64,000 nt of DNA from Bugula neritina (taxonomy: Eukaryota; Bryozoa; Gymnolaemata; Cheilostomatida; Bugulidae): positions 26,672,504-26,736,503 of the forward strand of contig OZ037765.1 in NCBI GenBank assembly GCA_964035545.1. Direction: 5' to 3'. This document shows positions 39,001 through 52,600 of this stretch, in pieces. Position numbers and translations under genes: made by a program. Position 1 is the first letter of the stretch. Each line of letters starts with the position of its first letter. Under the pieces are notes generated by a model. The model searched no databases. It saw only the letters and a list, made by a program, of their open reading frames with translations, and was not told where the DNA came from.

Positions 39001-40613
39001 TTTATTTCACATTAGCTTATTATTTTTTCTTAAATAAAGCAGCATATAGAGTAATATAGCAAGATAATATAAACAAGTTTTTAAAAAATATTTGCCAGGT
39101 CATAATAAAATGATGACACTACAGAAGATAAATGTCTCATCTATAAATTAAATAATTATTTAATATTATTCATTATGTCCAGTAAGAGCATTTGAAATGA
39201 TACTTTAATCTTAAACATTTTCATTTTAGATTAAATTTACTAGAATTAGCTTTAGTAATTCCCATTTCAAACTATTAACCTCTACATAGAAGCAGGTTTG
39301 TCATATATTATATAGTGCTTATGTAAAATATTTTTCCTAAGTCAACTTATAAAACATATGTTAGCCACTTTTTAAAGAAAGCACTGAAGAACTTAAAAAT
39401 TATATACAATTATATACATATCAAAACAATATGCAGCAAAATAAGCTTTTTGCCAATAATTTTCACATTCATTTGATATTTTCATATATTGAAATCTTAT
39501 TGTTGATTGCAGGGTTATATATTTTGTGTATGTAACGGCAACAATTACTGATTAAGTACTTTTTTACATTATTCTTTATAGTCTATGTTATATTTACAGC
39601 CTGCCCCATGTTTGAATGTTGATAATAGCTATGTAAGACAATTAAATTCTTTTAGGCTAGAGAGCTGAAACTTAACCCGCTGTACTTAATGTTGCCAGTT
39701 GCCGCATCGGCATCATTTGCTTTCATGCTGCCCGTTGCAACACCTCCCAATGCACTGGTGTTTGCCACTAAAGTCTTGTCTATTAGAGACATGGTAAGCC
39801 ATATAGAATCCTTAATATTCACGTAACGTACAGCCAATACAATACTCATATGTACAGCCAATACGAATCTCAACCTTTCACCTTTTTGAAAAGAAGTGTT
39901 TGTTTTGATTCAATAATTGTTTTATTCTGCTAATACATGCTATAGGCATAATCAGTGTAAATACGTGCATATTACTTATGCATGAAATATCATATTTTTA
40001 TTGGTGCATATAATAATATATTAGTTTTTATGTTTGAGCGCATGATATTATGAAAATCTTGTTTCTAAAAGCCCTACTAACTCAGTTTCAGAAAGAATGG
40101 TCTAAATTGAATAATATTTATGACTGTATTATATTACATTAGACCATGATGAGCAAATTGTCCACCATTTTCATCAGTATTTTTTTATCTTAAGATGTAA
40201 CAATTATGTTTTATGTTATTTTATGCTTAAATGCATGCATTGTCTTACATTATATTTTATCATATTGTATTATGCTATATTATAATGTATTATATTATGT
40301 TAAAATATACTATGTTTTTTATATTATATCATAATATGCTATATTACATTATGCTACATATATTATGTTATATTGTATTGCATTATATTATAGTGTTTAC
40401 ATTACATTGCATCATATTATATTGTATTGCATTATATTGAATTATATTATTATATTTCAGGCCAAGGCTGGAGTTGTTCTAAATATTATTGGAGTTTGTG
40501 TAGTTACCCTGGCAACAATGACATGGGGAGCTGCCATATTTAATTTAAATGAATTTGATTATTCTACAGGCATCAATGCTACTACTGCTTTTCTTCCTAT
40601 TACTACTACGTAA
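33071..40613 (+). CDS. Na+-coupled di/tricarboxylate cotransporter (SLC13 family), copy 1
   Basis: Ten exons: 33071-33190, 33300-33449, 33704-33830, 35159-35531, 36043-36174, 36498-36683, 37755-37980, 38593-38754, 39656-39793 and 40461-40613. They join in frame to 588 residues, the usual SLC13 length. SLC13 proteins import citrate, succinate and related acids with Na+ at the plasma membrane. Visible marks: MAVYWCTETIPLAVTSLLP in exon 2; first Ser-Asn-Thr (SNTATTAMM, residues 146-148) in exon 4; a hydrophilic loop of about 70 residues; LTGTAPN; LLLGGGFALAESIK; second Ser-Asn-Thr (TEFTSNTAISTIFLP, 477-479); and the family signature AFMLPVATPPNALVF. Both substrate/Na+ sites are intact, so it should be functional. 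The start is chosen because the short head before the first helix matches the family and the paralogue at 54305-60817. Whether it is orthologous to SLC13A2, A3 or A5 cannot be decided by eye. Confidence 0.93.
33462..33610. mobile_element. Palindromic MITE family 2, copy B
   Basis: The left arm (TTATAATCAGCTCCCAGTTG ... GATTCTTGAGTTT) is answered by the right arm (AAACTCGAGAATCTCAAACT ... AACTCGGAGCTGCTTATA). It starts about 12 bases past the donor of SLC13 exon 2 and is younger-looking than the copy at 23069, as the arms match more closely. Confidence 0.9.
40225..40460. repeat. ATTATATT-type low-complexity tract
   Basis: An irregular array of TTATATTATA/TTGTATTGCA units fills the end of the last intron of SLC13 copy 1, right up to the TTTCAG acceptor. 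Confidence 0.85.
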
Positions 40614-43206
40614 TAATGTTTACAAAAAACAAACCACACCTTTATTTTTTAGTTAACTTTTATAAGCCTAGTTAACTAATATAATTGTCAGATAAACAAC
40701 ATTTGATACAAGTTATTATATTATATTATTATAATATATAAACTTTGTAAACATCTTTTGGTGATATTTTGCTATCATGAGATTATCAATTTGACTTTTG
40801 CAAAATTTATTAGATCATTTGTGCATTTCAACCCTAATATACATTTTATACTAGTTTTTAAGCTATTTATTTTGTAATGGTTTAGCAAAAAGGTCTTTTT
40901 TATATAATTTTGATATAATTAAAGTAGATTTGATTAGTGCAATCACTTAATGTTACATATAAGCTTTTAATTCAATAAGATTAATAATTTTATATACATT
41001 TAAAAAGCTTAAGTTTATTTTTTAATATGAATTGTTGAAGTTACAGGCTAGATATATTTTTAATCAAAGGAAGCTCAGTAAAAATAAAGATCATACATGA
41101 GAAAATTATTATTATTGTATAGAAGCAAAAATTAAACTTCTCATCCTAAATTCATAAATGCAAAAATTATAAAGCTTGAAATAGCTAGCTATATCACTTA
41201 TTGTGAGAGAGTACAGCTTAGTAGCCTAAGAAGAGAATTGAGCTAAGCTGTATTTACTGTATTAGTATTTTTACTCTACATAGAAATTACACACATAATT
41301 TTGTCCTTGTTGGCAGGATAATTATCAAGTTACATTTCCTTACATGACATAAATGTAATACTGTTGATAATATACAACATCTTAGTACAAGTCATTGCAC
41401 AGTGGCAAAGGTGCTGAGACACATAAGTGCACTACTACTACATGATATGATTATGATTATGATTATGATTATGATAGACAGGAAGAAATAATTTGGAAAT
41501 CAGGCAAGAAATTTTAATCTCTTGCAAAAATGTGTTACTTCATTGTCAGTATGATATTATACAGTCAGAACACTTTAACAATTATTCGTATGGAATGAAG
41601 TAGTGTTATGTCATTATACTACTAGTATATTTTAGTTTGATGTAGATTATTCATGAATAACAACTTGAAGTTATCTCCCACTGTCTCCACTGCCAACCAC
41701 TCCACTCTGTTGAATGCAGCAGGGTCCAGACCTCACTTCTAGCCAAGTGTTACTTTTCTTGTTTACACACATAAGTACAGTTATGCTGCTCAGTCTCCAG
41801 AAGTTTAGCATACAGCTGCCTACTTCAAGCTTATCGAGACGCTCTGCTCTGTATGCAGTATGCTTACATTATCGCGGAATTTCAACTTATACAATGGGAG
41901 GAGGGGAGTAGACGCTGGCGAAAATACGAAAGAAATGAAATAACTTTAGCTACCTTGGAATATCAAATACTGGGCCTTTGAATCTATTGCCTTATTGTTT
42001 GTTAGTGTCAACATTCTTGTAACTGATATACAACGTATATGGTCTTATTTCAACCTTAAGTTGAAACCCATAAATCACCAGCTTTGAAAATCTTTACGTC
42101 TATAAATATTGTTTTGGACGTTTGAACTTGAGCTCAGCATCCTAATCATAAACTGTCAGTGGTTGTTACATTTATCATGTCATACTCCAAGTGGCCACAG
42201 CTAGTTAGGGATGTCACGGGTACAAACACTCTTGATCAATGACGTAAGGCAAAATGAAGCAATAAACAGTTGAATATTCAATTATGATTTGTAAAAACAT
42301 TTATTCCAGGAAATAGGCACGTGTTTACTGTTTATGATTGTGATTGGCCATTATATTATTATCAATAGATTCTAGTTATGTCAAACCTAATAGTTCAGCT
42401 TAAATTTTTCGGTAATTTAAATTTTTTTATTTTATACAAATAGGTGTCTTTTGTTCTAAAATAATAACCGGTCTTGCAAAAAACTGATGTCACAAATATC
42501 TGAAAACACAATGCATTTATTTACGCATAACTTCAATGATTTTATAGTCATTAGTTGCGCAATTCTGGTTGATTCATGACACCTCTATTGTGATTATCAA
42601 GGGAAGCCTAGATTTTGTTCAGTCACGTGATCTCAGCTTATTTCAAAGCTTGACACGCTATAAGCAATGAAACGCAGCTGTCCTCGGCATTTGCATACTA
42701 GACGCGTTGGTTTAAAGGAAGGCTTTTGTATAGGGAAGTTTCTTTATATAGTATAATAGATTTCTTTTATTTAAAGTTTTATTTCATAATTTAGTGTAAA
42801 CAGACCTATAGATTTTATACTAGAGTAAGTATAAGTTAGTTATTTATAGTATCTGCTGTGCATAGATATCAATATTCTGTTAGATAAAATATTTACTTTT
42901 GTTATAACAATGCCGATGTTAATTATCTTTGAATGCTGCTAAGCTTATAAAGATTATTGTATGTACATTTGTGTATTAACTATTGATCTGCCAATTGTTT
43001 TAACGTGCTTATGTGATTGTCTACCAGTTATTTTCATAGATTTTGTGGATCATTGTTAATGCTACAGTATGATTTGTGGTACCCCTAATTTCCATTATTC
43101 TTTGCACAACTGTCCTTCAAAAATAAGCTGAAACTGATTGCTTTTAAATTTCTTGTATAAAAACCATTTTATTTGCATTTATAGCAGATTTTATAGGAGC
43201 AGCAAA
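40614..43206. other. Intergenic between SLC13 copy 1 and the aminotransferase
   Basis: It contains AATAAA at 41083-41088, a possible end of the SLC13 transcript, and a short GATTAT tandem run near 41450-41475. An octamer ATTTGCAT near 42690 lies upstream of the aminotransferase. A TTTGCATTTATAG acceptor at about 43186 suggests that its 5' UTR is spliced. The patch at 41690-41930 is less AT-rich, but neither strand shows a convincing exon. Confidence 0.45.
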
Positions 43207-46200
43207 ATGGGTGGGAACTCATCTAAACCCCCCAAGTATATTGTTAATCACAATGGTGAAGCTACGGCTAAGCTAGACAAGTCGTACTCTCAGCTTATGG
43301 AATATGTCCACGACAATGTGATTGGAGAAGGAGTGATCTTTGATGGGCCATATGGAAAAAGAGCAGGTGAGTTATACAATACTTGCTAACTTACCCATAA
43401 GCTTTATGCCTGCTTTTCTTCCTAATTGGACTCTCGAAATAGCACTATTTGACATTGGCTTTAAGAGTTGGAAAATTTTATTGGTCATGCCAAACATAGT
43501 TAAATGAATTTCTCTCAGATATCTCTCACCAGGAAACAAATTGCCTCAGCATGCCAAACTTATTCGGCCTATAGTAATGCAAATAGCTTATATTTGACAG
43601 CCATAGAGGCGTAGCATCAATCAAGAGAAAGTCATTTGGGCACCATTGCAAGTTTTGTGGGCTTTGGGATTTTTTATAGACTAGAATTTATATTATCTCT
43701 GCTATGCAACTTTGTATCTTGCATTATATTACTTATAATAGTTTAAAACTAGATATCAGAAGTGGCTACAACCAATGTTGTAAATATTTAGTTCTTACAC
43801 TCTATCCACATGGCTAGAACTGATGTATATATTTCACAGAACTAGCTCAACACTGTCATTATGATATGATGTGTTTTGATGCACTTCTTTTTTTATTGCA
43901 GTTGTTTATTGTGACTACACGGCTTCAGGAAGGTTGGTGCCAATCACAACTCTATGATAACAAAAGTCTTTCTATAAATATCTCTAGTTGAATGAATCAT
44001 TGCTGACCTACAACATACCACAAATCCGTAACACAGTTTGTTTTCGAATAGTATTCTGTATTATTCAACTGTGAAGAAATTATTTTCCGGTGGTGAATTG
44101 TATTCTGCTTAGGTAGACTGATGTATGTACGAGCTCAAGAGTTAATGAGCCGTAGCTATTAGTTTATTCAAGTGTGACTGTTGATATCTTATACTGACGA
44201 CATTACATGACTGGTGGTGTCCACCAGTACCAGCCATGCTGACTATTATACAGCAATTTTCTAGAATGCTTTGTTAGAAACAACAATTATTGCAAGTCTA
44301 ACAATTTGTAGAAACTTTTAAACTAACAAACTTAGCAAATATTTGTCAATCTATTCAGACATGCTAAAAAAACTATTCAAAATATTTGGCATTACTGTCT
44401 TTAAACCGTGGCTGGCCTAGTTTTAAATGTTTACCAATATGGCTCTGTGAGTTACAATGGCTCTGTGAAAGTATTTAGATAGATGCGTGCCTGTATGCAA
44501 ATATCGTAAAAAGTTCACTACTGTCAACCACTCATTTTCACTGATTTATATTCACCACATGACAAGCTTGTGCATAACATTCAGCTCAAACTAAATCAAA
44601 GAGAATAGCTGAAATAGTTCACTCAGTGGTTGATGATATTTCTGGTTTACAGCCAGTAGATGAGAATGGGGACATATTGTACTGCTAGTGGAAACTTTTG
44701 TAGTCATTGAACTGTACTGAAAACTATTGTCAACATCTCTTTATGGCCAGGTTATATAATCTTAGTGATGTTAGTCTGATAAATGATAAATTAGTTATAT
44801 GCCAAGCTTGATAACATAAACATTCAACTGTAAAGCTAACATCCAGCCCCTAGCCCAAAATAGTGCTGACTACTTAGTTTAATGCAATACTATATTTTTC
44901 TTTGGCAGACCCTTGAGGTGCATTGAGGACTACATATCCAAGTACGTGTACACTTACTACGCCAACACTCACACAACCACCTGCATCACAGCACAGCAAA
45001 CCACACAGTTTAGACAAGATGCCAAGTGAGTCATCAACTGTTACGTCAACCTATCTTCTCTCAAAACAGCATTTTAATGGCAGCCTTCAATACAAACACT
45101 TTATATAATGAATGACAATGAAGTGATTGAAGGCCAATGAATTTGTACAATAGACTTTTTACAGTCCCACGTGTACATCATTCAACTAGTTTGGTAGATG
45201 TTGACAATATTTTATAGATTCTTCCGTTTCAATGTTTAAGTCACTTACGGACTTGCACTGATTGCATGCTATCTGATTACGTGAAACTATTATACTCATA
45301 TTTGCTGATGCAGTAACTTTCCCGCAAGATAGCGAAACATGCAACACAATAAAGGCAACCAAATAGTGTGTCGGTGGAAAAATGAGAAAGCAGATTGCAT
45401 GGCTCAGCAAATTTGTTAGAAAAAGTTTTTATGTTTATTCTGTGTGTCAAGTTGTTGATTATATTTATCAGCCATGAGTGTTGCATGTTTTACGTAAAGC
45501 AAGAGATAAGGGAACGCAACCATCATGCAGTACGTGATTGGGTAGTAAACTTGCTCTCAGACTAGTTGGTCATGACTACTGATACAGTGTTGTCCTCACC
45601 ACCCCCATTCGAGTCATGATGACGACTCTGGGTATCTTAGTGATGATAGTGCTAGCTTTTTGATACCCAACAATCTCTTTGTAGGCCATTTTCAATCTTT
45701 AAAATATTTAATGAAAAAACTAATTTTTGTTGTTGATGCAGTAGTGGAGAATTTTTAATGACTTAAGCTCTTCAATTTCTTCATGAAATTTGATTTGAGG
45801 AAAATCCACGAAGACATAACTTCTTTTGCTACAGCTTTAATCTAGAACACAGGCTTTTCTGAATTTCTGCGTTACTGCACCTACCTTTAGTTTACTCTTT
45901 TTTAAATTTTATTCAGCCTCTGATCTCTTATTTTCTCCAGGAAGATGATAAAGAAAGCAGTGAATGCTTCAGAAGATGACGTGGTTATATTCACAGGCAG
46001 TGGCACCACTGGTGCTATACACAAGCTTATAGGAGTCTTACAGCTACAGGAAAACAGCAAGAAAACTGTAAGAATCATGATTCCTGAACACAATTTCAAT
46101 GATACAATCCTGTATTTCTACTAGTATATCAGCAATGCTGTATTTGAGATTTCCTTTATGTTATTTTATAAATTTATCTTGTAGGTAGTGTTTATCAGTC

Positions 46201-49200
46201 CGTTTGAGCACCATTCAAATATTTTACCATGGGAAGAGTGTGGAGCAGAAGTGGTGAGAATACCAGAAAGTTCTAGAGGAACGCTTGACATTCAGGCTCT
46301 TGAAGATAAACTGAAAGTAAGCTAAACTGGTGACACATAATCATATGTTACTAGAAAAATCTTGTGAGTTGCATCAGTTGGGTGAAATTTTCATGTTACA
46401 TCATAAAAGATATATAAAGAAGGAAAAAAAAGTAAGCTGCGTTCTTATTTTAGCGAACAAAACAGACAATACAAAACACATTGTCAATATTATAGCTTGT
46501 CTACCATGTATTATCATTGCTGTCACCCATTTCAGCAATATTTATACTCACCCTAATAGATTACTGTTTCTTATACCCGAGACTAATTGGTAGCCACAAT
46601 TGTTACCTTCTGTAGGTTATAAAAATTTATTTCACATTTATATGGTGGTGATCTTGTTGGGTGACCACTACAGTAAAGATTTATATTTGTTTTGAAAAAA
46701 TTCAAATTTTGAGAGATCATGCTATAAACTTTATCTTTCCTTCAAAAATAAGTTCAAGGGCTTTCATGTGTGTCTAAGGAGCTACGAAAGATTGAATCAA
46801 CTGACATGGCTGAATGGACTTTTCCTTTTGCAGTTTCAATAGGCACAATAATATGGAAAGTTTATAATATTTGTATTGGCATTTTACAGAGCAATAATGG
46901 TGACTATGAAGTCATTGTGTTGCCACATAAACATATCTCTTGATGGTAGAGAGGGAAGTTGGCATTCCCTTCTTTCAGCAATGGGGGAATTTTTAGGTCA
47001 TACTAGTTTTCTGTACACTCTGATATGTAAAGACACAGGGCTTTGAATCATGGTCTATTTGTATTATCTTAATTGCAGGGAAAGAATTATAAGAAATATT
47101 TGACTTGTGTCCTTCATTGGTTATTAACACTACTAGACAATCAAATCCAACAAGTTACTGCTTAGTAACTTGTTGGAAAAAATGGATGAAAAACCAGTTA
47201 TCGTAGTCTATTGTTATCAATCGATTATGTTGTCTTTTTCACAGCTTTGGTTTCCCATTCTGCAATGGTTAGATAAGGCAGTTGTTAATCTTGCTGTTAG
47301 TTTTCCTCCTTGCTCTGATACACTATGCCTGATGAAGCTGCAGCAAAAGACAAAGTCATTCAACTACGTTAATTTATATTAAGCTTCAGTAGTTCATTAG
47401 GTTGTATGACATTGTTGTAAAAGTGGCTCACTGGAGATGTGTTCATTCTTTTAGATCACACCTAATCATCTTGTAAACTGAGTAGATTTCTTTTTGTTGT
47501 CTCTCTAGCATTGCTTTAGCATCTCTATAGCATTAATCTAGCATCTCTTTAGCATTGCTTTAGCCTATGTGTGTTTTTCAAATCTAGTTGGGCAACTGGT
47601 CTAAACCAGAGAAACTATATGGTACACAATTTTATATTTATAATTATATTTGAGATGATGTATCTAATGGAATAGTTGCTGAAAACAATGCAATGCAATA
47701 CAATGCAATGTTCTATTCATGCTGATATGCCCTACAGAACAAAATAACCCGTGAATTATCTTCTTTATTAAAACCTATACTAAATCTACATTTTGTAGAA
47801 GTACAAGGAGAAGGGAATGCAGATGATTGCCTCCTTCAGTGCTGCAAGTAACATCACTGGAATCATCACTGATACTGTAACTGTGTCCGAGCTGTGCCAT
47901 AAATATGGCGCTCTCTCCTTCTGGGATTACGCTACTGCAGCTCCTTATTTGGATATCAATATGAATGCATCAGATACAGGGTAGGTGTGATTGAATAAAA
48001 TTAAACTTGAATAGGTTTAACTCTATCAAATAGTTTGGATGGCACAATGTTTCTCTTGGGAATGTTATTCTAATCTTGGCATTGGTGTGGCAGACTCATT
48101 AAAATGTACTTGTTTGGATGTAATATATTGCATTATGTTGATGTGATATTTCACTCAGCTGTGTTCAGCAATAAATATAATGGTTAATTCATTTTCCATT
48201 AAGCTAATATGTATGTCCTTCACATTTTGTGGCATATACAACGTTTATTATAGTTGATAGATTGATTCTCTTTACAGATCATATAGTTTGGCTGATAGTT
48301 AGAGAGATCAAACTGACCAACATTTCATATGCATTTTGTATTAAACTTTTTAATATTCACCTATTATTAATCATATCTACAAATATGTATTGAAATATCT
48401 CTAATCTTTGTTTACTTTGTAAAGGTATAAAGATGCCATATTCGTTTCACCACACAAGTTTGTCGGTGGTCCTGGATCTCCAGGTATACTGATAGCAAAG
48501 AAATCTCTGTTCACCAATGCTGTGCCCCATGGAGCTGGTGGTGGTACTGTATTATATGTAAGCATATGCTGGTAATCAACTTGAATTAATGATTTAGAAA
48601 CTCTCAAGTGGAAAGGAATGCATCGCTTACATTTAACAGGCAATATACGCAATATACGTCACATTTTTGAATTGTAAAAGCCACAACTTTGACATTTTCA
48701 AAAGTTTTCTGTCAAATTAAAGTAGATATACTTTATTTACTGGCAAAATAGAATCCGTAACATGACCTAGAAAATCTCAAAGTAGTGACTTAAAATTAAG
48801 GTTTGTTTACTGATTTGTCCTGCAGGTAATCAAAGGAAAACATGTTTATGTTGACGACATAGAAAGTAGAGAAGAAGGCGGGACACCAGCAATCATCGAG
48901 TCTATAAGAGCAGGCCTATGCTTTCAACTCAAACAAGTAAACATTTGTTTCAATATATTTTGCAGCTAATTGACCTGTTTTTCATTTGCTTTCATGAAAG
49001 AGTTGGCAGTTAAAAAGATTCATGATAACATTCATTGTGATTATGCATTACCCTTGGTGTCATTATTGTTGTTAAACATCAACTTATTAACGGACAGTTG
49101 ATTGATATTTGTTTTGACAAAAAAAGCATTAAGGGATGATTAAATATTTAGGTAAAATTTCACAAAATATATCTATTGACTATAAGCAAAATAAGTCATG

Positions 49201-52200
49201 TCTAATCATATATCACTAGAAGTTGAAGTAATTGTGATTCAGTAGGCTCATTACGTAGATTGTGTAGGTTCACTCCAATTAGCTTAACGTTATGCTCATA
49301 CTGACTGGGTATCTAATTACTTGTTTGAAGGACATTGGGCCAAAGGCTATTGAGGACAGAGAAGAGATTCTGTACCAAAAGGCTAGAGCTCATTGGACGC
49401 AGTTACCCAACATGGTTATTCTGGGGACGGGTGGTGTTAAGCGGCTTCCGATATTTTCATTCATTGTACGGTGAGAAATTCAGATATAAATAAGGAAAGA
49501 GTATAAATTCTACATTATTCATTTTTACTGTCAATTGATTGTAGGTATTTTGCATATTTTATGAGATTTATTCTGCTTATTTTTAGATACTACAACAATC
49601 AGTCTAAGTATCTTCACCACAACTTCCTGGCCATCCTACTGAATGATATGTTTGGAATACAGGCTAGAGGTGGTTGTGCATGTGCTGGACCCTATGCTGA
49701 AGTAAGCGTTGGCTCATTTGCTCTATTTATTTTCAATTTTAGTGAATATATTTTATGATACTAAAATTTTTGCAACATTTTTCCTTTACAATTTAATAAG
49801 GTTACACAGCATTCAAATACATAAACTCTTTTAACCTTACAGGGTAGTACACTTAAAATTTGTCCAATAGCTATTTTAACTAGCTGGATATCTTGTAGGG
49901 GCTTCTTGGAATAAATGGAAAAGATTTCACAGTTTTCCTTCAAAGCTCAAATTCAGACGACTCTCAAAACAGGTAAGTTGATGCAAAGAGATGTGTGATA
50001 TTGCTATTGCTGTGAAGTTGTGTATTCTTCATAGAAATGGTAGTTGTCTACTCATTTTAATGCTATCATAATTGTATTCGTTGTTCACAGAAGAGATTCG
50101 GCTAAAGTTGAAGCCCTTGTTAGTCAGTTTAATAGACTGAGTAGCACACTAGATCCTGAGCGGTAGGTAACACCAACCCTATATGTTCTGATGCCTGCTG
50201 TCTCCTCTATAGCTCACTAACAACTGCATGTTGTATTGCGGTTCTATCTAGTGGCTGAGTAACTAATTCATACTGACCTTGTAGCTGCATTGTCTCTTAG
50301 CCTCTACTAAGAAAGACAACCTGCAGACCTTAACTTAGTTTATGTAGATATAATTAGACCATTTGATGAGCTATAAATTTTATTTTCATTTTATAATTCT
50401 TATATGTGTCACAGCTTTATATAATAGTGTTGCTTTTAGAAACTTTTAGAAACTTAGATGGCTTTTAGTGAAATGCTGGTGGCTCTTAGTGCATGTAGTG
50501 TTTTGTGTGCTAGCTAACTCTCGTTATTCTATTGTACATAACTTTTACTATTCAATTCATTTTTATCCAATAGTGAAGCAGATTATGAGCAGAAATCACA
50601 AGAGAAAACTTCAGAAAGTAGTCCAAATCCAACTCGGTTAGAAATAATGAAGTGAGTGTTGCATTAGTGTCTATACTATACTGTACTTACCACATGTCAG
50701 TGTTGACGAGTCATATATTCCAGTGTTGAATCATATTATATGTTTGTGTTGAGTCATATATGTTAGTGTTGAATCATATATGTCAATGTTGAGTCATATA
50801 TAATGTTAGCATTAAGTCATATATGTTTGTGTTGAGTCCTATATGTTAGTGTTGAGTCATATTCTGGTAACAAGTGTTAATGATTTAGATGACAATCTAC
50901 ATCTTTTTATTTATCAACTCGTTTAAAAAAAGTGATCAGAAATAATTTGAAAAAATACTATTGCGAACTGAACCTTAATAGCCCAACTCAGATAGTACAC
51001 AAAAGACCATTAAAAGTTTCAAAGAATGGATTATAATCAAAAATGTTGAACTTTTCATTAAATGTGTATTTGTAGATAGTAATATTTGTCCCTTGTTTTA
51101 TAGACCAGGATTTGTGAGGCTAAACTTACCATATTTCATGAACACAGATGAACTGAATTATATCACAGAAGCTGTAGATTTGTTGAGTCAACATGCCTGG
51201 AAAATGTTACCTTTCGTGAGTACATTCACTGGTTTAGCTAGCTAGCTCTGTTTTCAAATAGTTGTATTATAGTTTATTTAAATATGCATTTCTTACAGTC
51301 TCTCCTTTAATTATGATGTCTTTTTCTTTTAGTACAAATTTGATCCGAGAACTGGTGTTTGGTCAAGCAGAAGACACACTAACTCTATCATGTGTTTGAC
51401 CAACGTGAGCTTCCAAGATAGAATGACTCTCTCCGAACATCCTAAAAAGCCCCGAGTGATAAAGCTAGCTCGAAAGTATTTTGAGGTATGTTGCTTTACC
51501 AACCATGAACTAACAATGCTTTTATTTTTTAGTTTTGATTATTCACTCACTGATTTATTTAGCTAGATGTAAGTGCATGTTATGCTAAACCAAATTGATG
51601 CTTTATATTGAAGGAGTGCCTTTCTGTTGCCAAAGATATCTTCAATAATGCACCAGCAGCTTGTAAGGTATGTTTCTATGTATTCATAATTATGTGGAGA
51701 CAACTTTAATGCTTCTAGAAAGTCATTTTTTATCATTCTACTACTTTTAAATGAAAAAATATTGGGTGTGGCAAAGTACAAATAACAATCTCATTGAAAG
51801 TAATTTAACTATGTATCTGCCTTGTGGGTAATGATTATTATGGTGGCAGTATTATTATGAAAGGATAATTTGTGTTTAGGATATAGATATGACGGGTGAT
51901 GAGAAGTTGAAAGACATCCTTCCTGCAGACAAGAGTGAGTTCTGTTGGTTTGTTGAGCCTTGGGAGGCGGCAGTTGATCTGGCTTTGGAAGGTACCAATT
52001 ACGGTGAGTGTTTTACTTACTGTTTTAGTTGAAGGCATTTACATACCCACAAAGTTTATTCCTTATTTTGAAAAAGCTCACACATGCTTTTTAAGTTGAC
52101 ATTTCTGTGGGAGCCCCTGATAGTAAGCGGTTTCTTTTGCCGGCTAAGGACTTGTTTTTACCTTAAAAAAGGAGCAGAACTTGTGATTGAATGGCCTTCC

Positions 52201-52592
52201 TAATTTCACAACTGGCCTTTACCGGGATTCAAACCACTGACATTGTGTTTACTATGTCAGTGCTCTAGCTCTTGAAACTACAGCTACTCCTATTTATTAA
52301 AGCCTACCTATAATATTTTATTCTCTTTTTCAAAAATCTATTGGTATGATCATTGTTATTTGCAGTTCCTTCAGTAACAAAAAATAGTAAAAGGAGAGGT
52401 CGTCCTGTCTTCAACCCCAGACAGATGAGTGTTTTTAAAAGAGCTTCTATTTCTAAACGAGGAATTTTCAGCTCTTTCAAAAGACAAACTTCAAACAGTA
52501 GTCAGGCAACCAACGGCACCCGAAAATCTGCAGCTACGATGTCGATAATTGAAGAGGAACACAGTGACGGCAACAGCACACTTCCCAAATAA
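43207..52592 (+). CDS. Class V aminotransferase, cysteine desulfurase / selenocysteine lyase type
   Basis: Eighteen exons: 43207-43366, 43902-43932, 44909-45025, 45941-46067, 46185-46316, 47799-47980, 48425-48557, 48826-48936, 49331-49470, 49587-49701, 49899-49972, 50091-50162, 50574-50651, 51104-51215, 51333-51485, 51614-51667, 51880-52003 and 52366-52592, giving 713 residues. PLP-fold marks: DYTASG; GSGTTG (122-127); SPFEHHSNILPWEE (from 150); DYATAAP with the pyridine-binding Asp at 232; SPHKFVGGPGSPG with the Schiff-base Lys at 261. R405-GGCACAGP lines up with the SufS active-site loop RTGHHCAMP, placing C410 at the sulfur-accepting cysteine. The N-terminus MGGNSSKPPK fits the N-myristoylation consensus. 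A long C-terminal part (about 420-713) is unlike bacterial SufS and ends in a basic Ser-rich tail with an RGRP core. It is not the mitochondrial NFS1 type. Desulfurase activity is inferred from the active site; the substrate is unknown. Confidence 0.9.
45737..45890 (+). mobile_element. MITE family 1, copy C
   Basis: GCAGTAGTGGAGAATTTTTA on the left, ACTTCTTTTGCTAC in the body and GAATTTCTGCGTTACTGCAC on the right match the family. It ends about 50 bases before aminotransferase exon 4. Confidence 0.8.
50698..50870. repeat. Minisatellite, unit about 20-22 bp
   Basis: About seven imperfect copies of GTTGAGTCATATATGTTAGT lie in the aminotransferase intron after exon 13. Confidence 0.9.
52108..52292 (-). 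mobile_element. tRNA-derived SINE, degraded copy
   Basis: On the minus strand the head AGGAGTAGCTGTAG, the B-box region GGTTTGAATCCC and the body blocks GGCCATTC and AAGTCCTTAGCCGGC align with the copies at 8206 and 56304. It lies in the last intron of the aminotransferase gene. Confidence 0.8.
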
Positions 52593-52594
52593 TC

Positions 52595-52600
52595 AATAAA
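52595..52600 (+). terminator. Possible polyadenylation signal AATAAA of the aminotransferase gene
   Basis: AATAAA begins two bases after the TAA stop. This is unusually close; a later signal may be used instead. Confidence 0.35.

Noticed and set aside
40231-40440. Coding frame of 69 codons
   Set aside because: It is a simple ATTATATT repeat inside the last intron of SLC13 copy 1; the Tyr/Ile/Leu-rich translation is an artefact of that repeat.
41714-41911. Small gene between SLC13 copy 1 and the aminotransferase
   Set aside because: The frame is short, has no family likeness and lacks convincing splice or start context on either strand.
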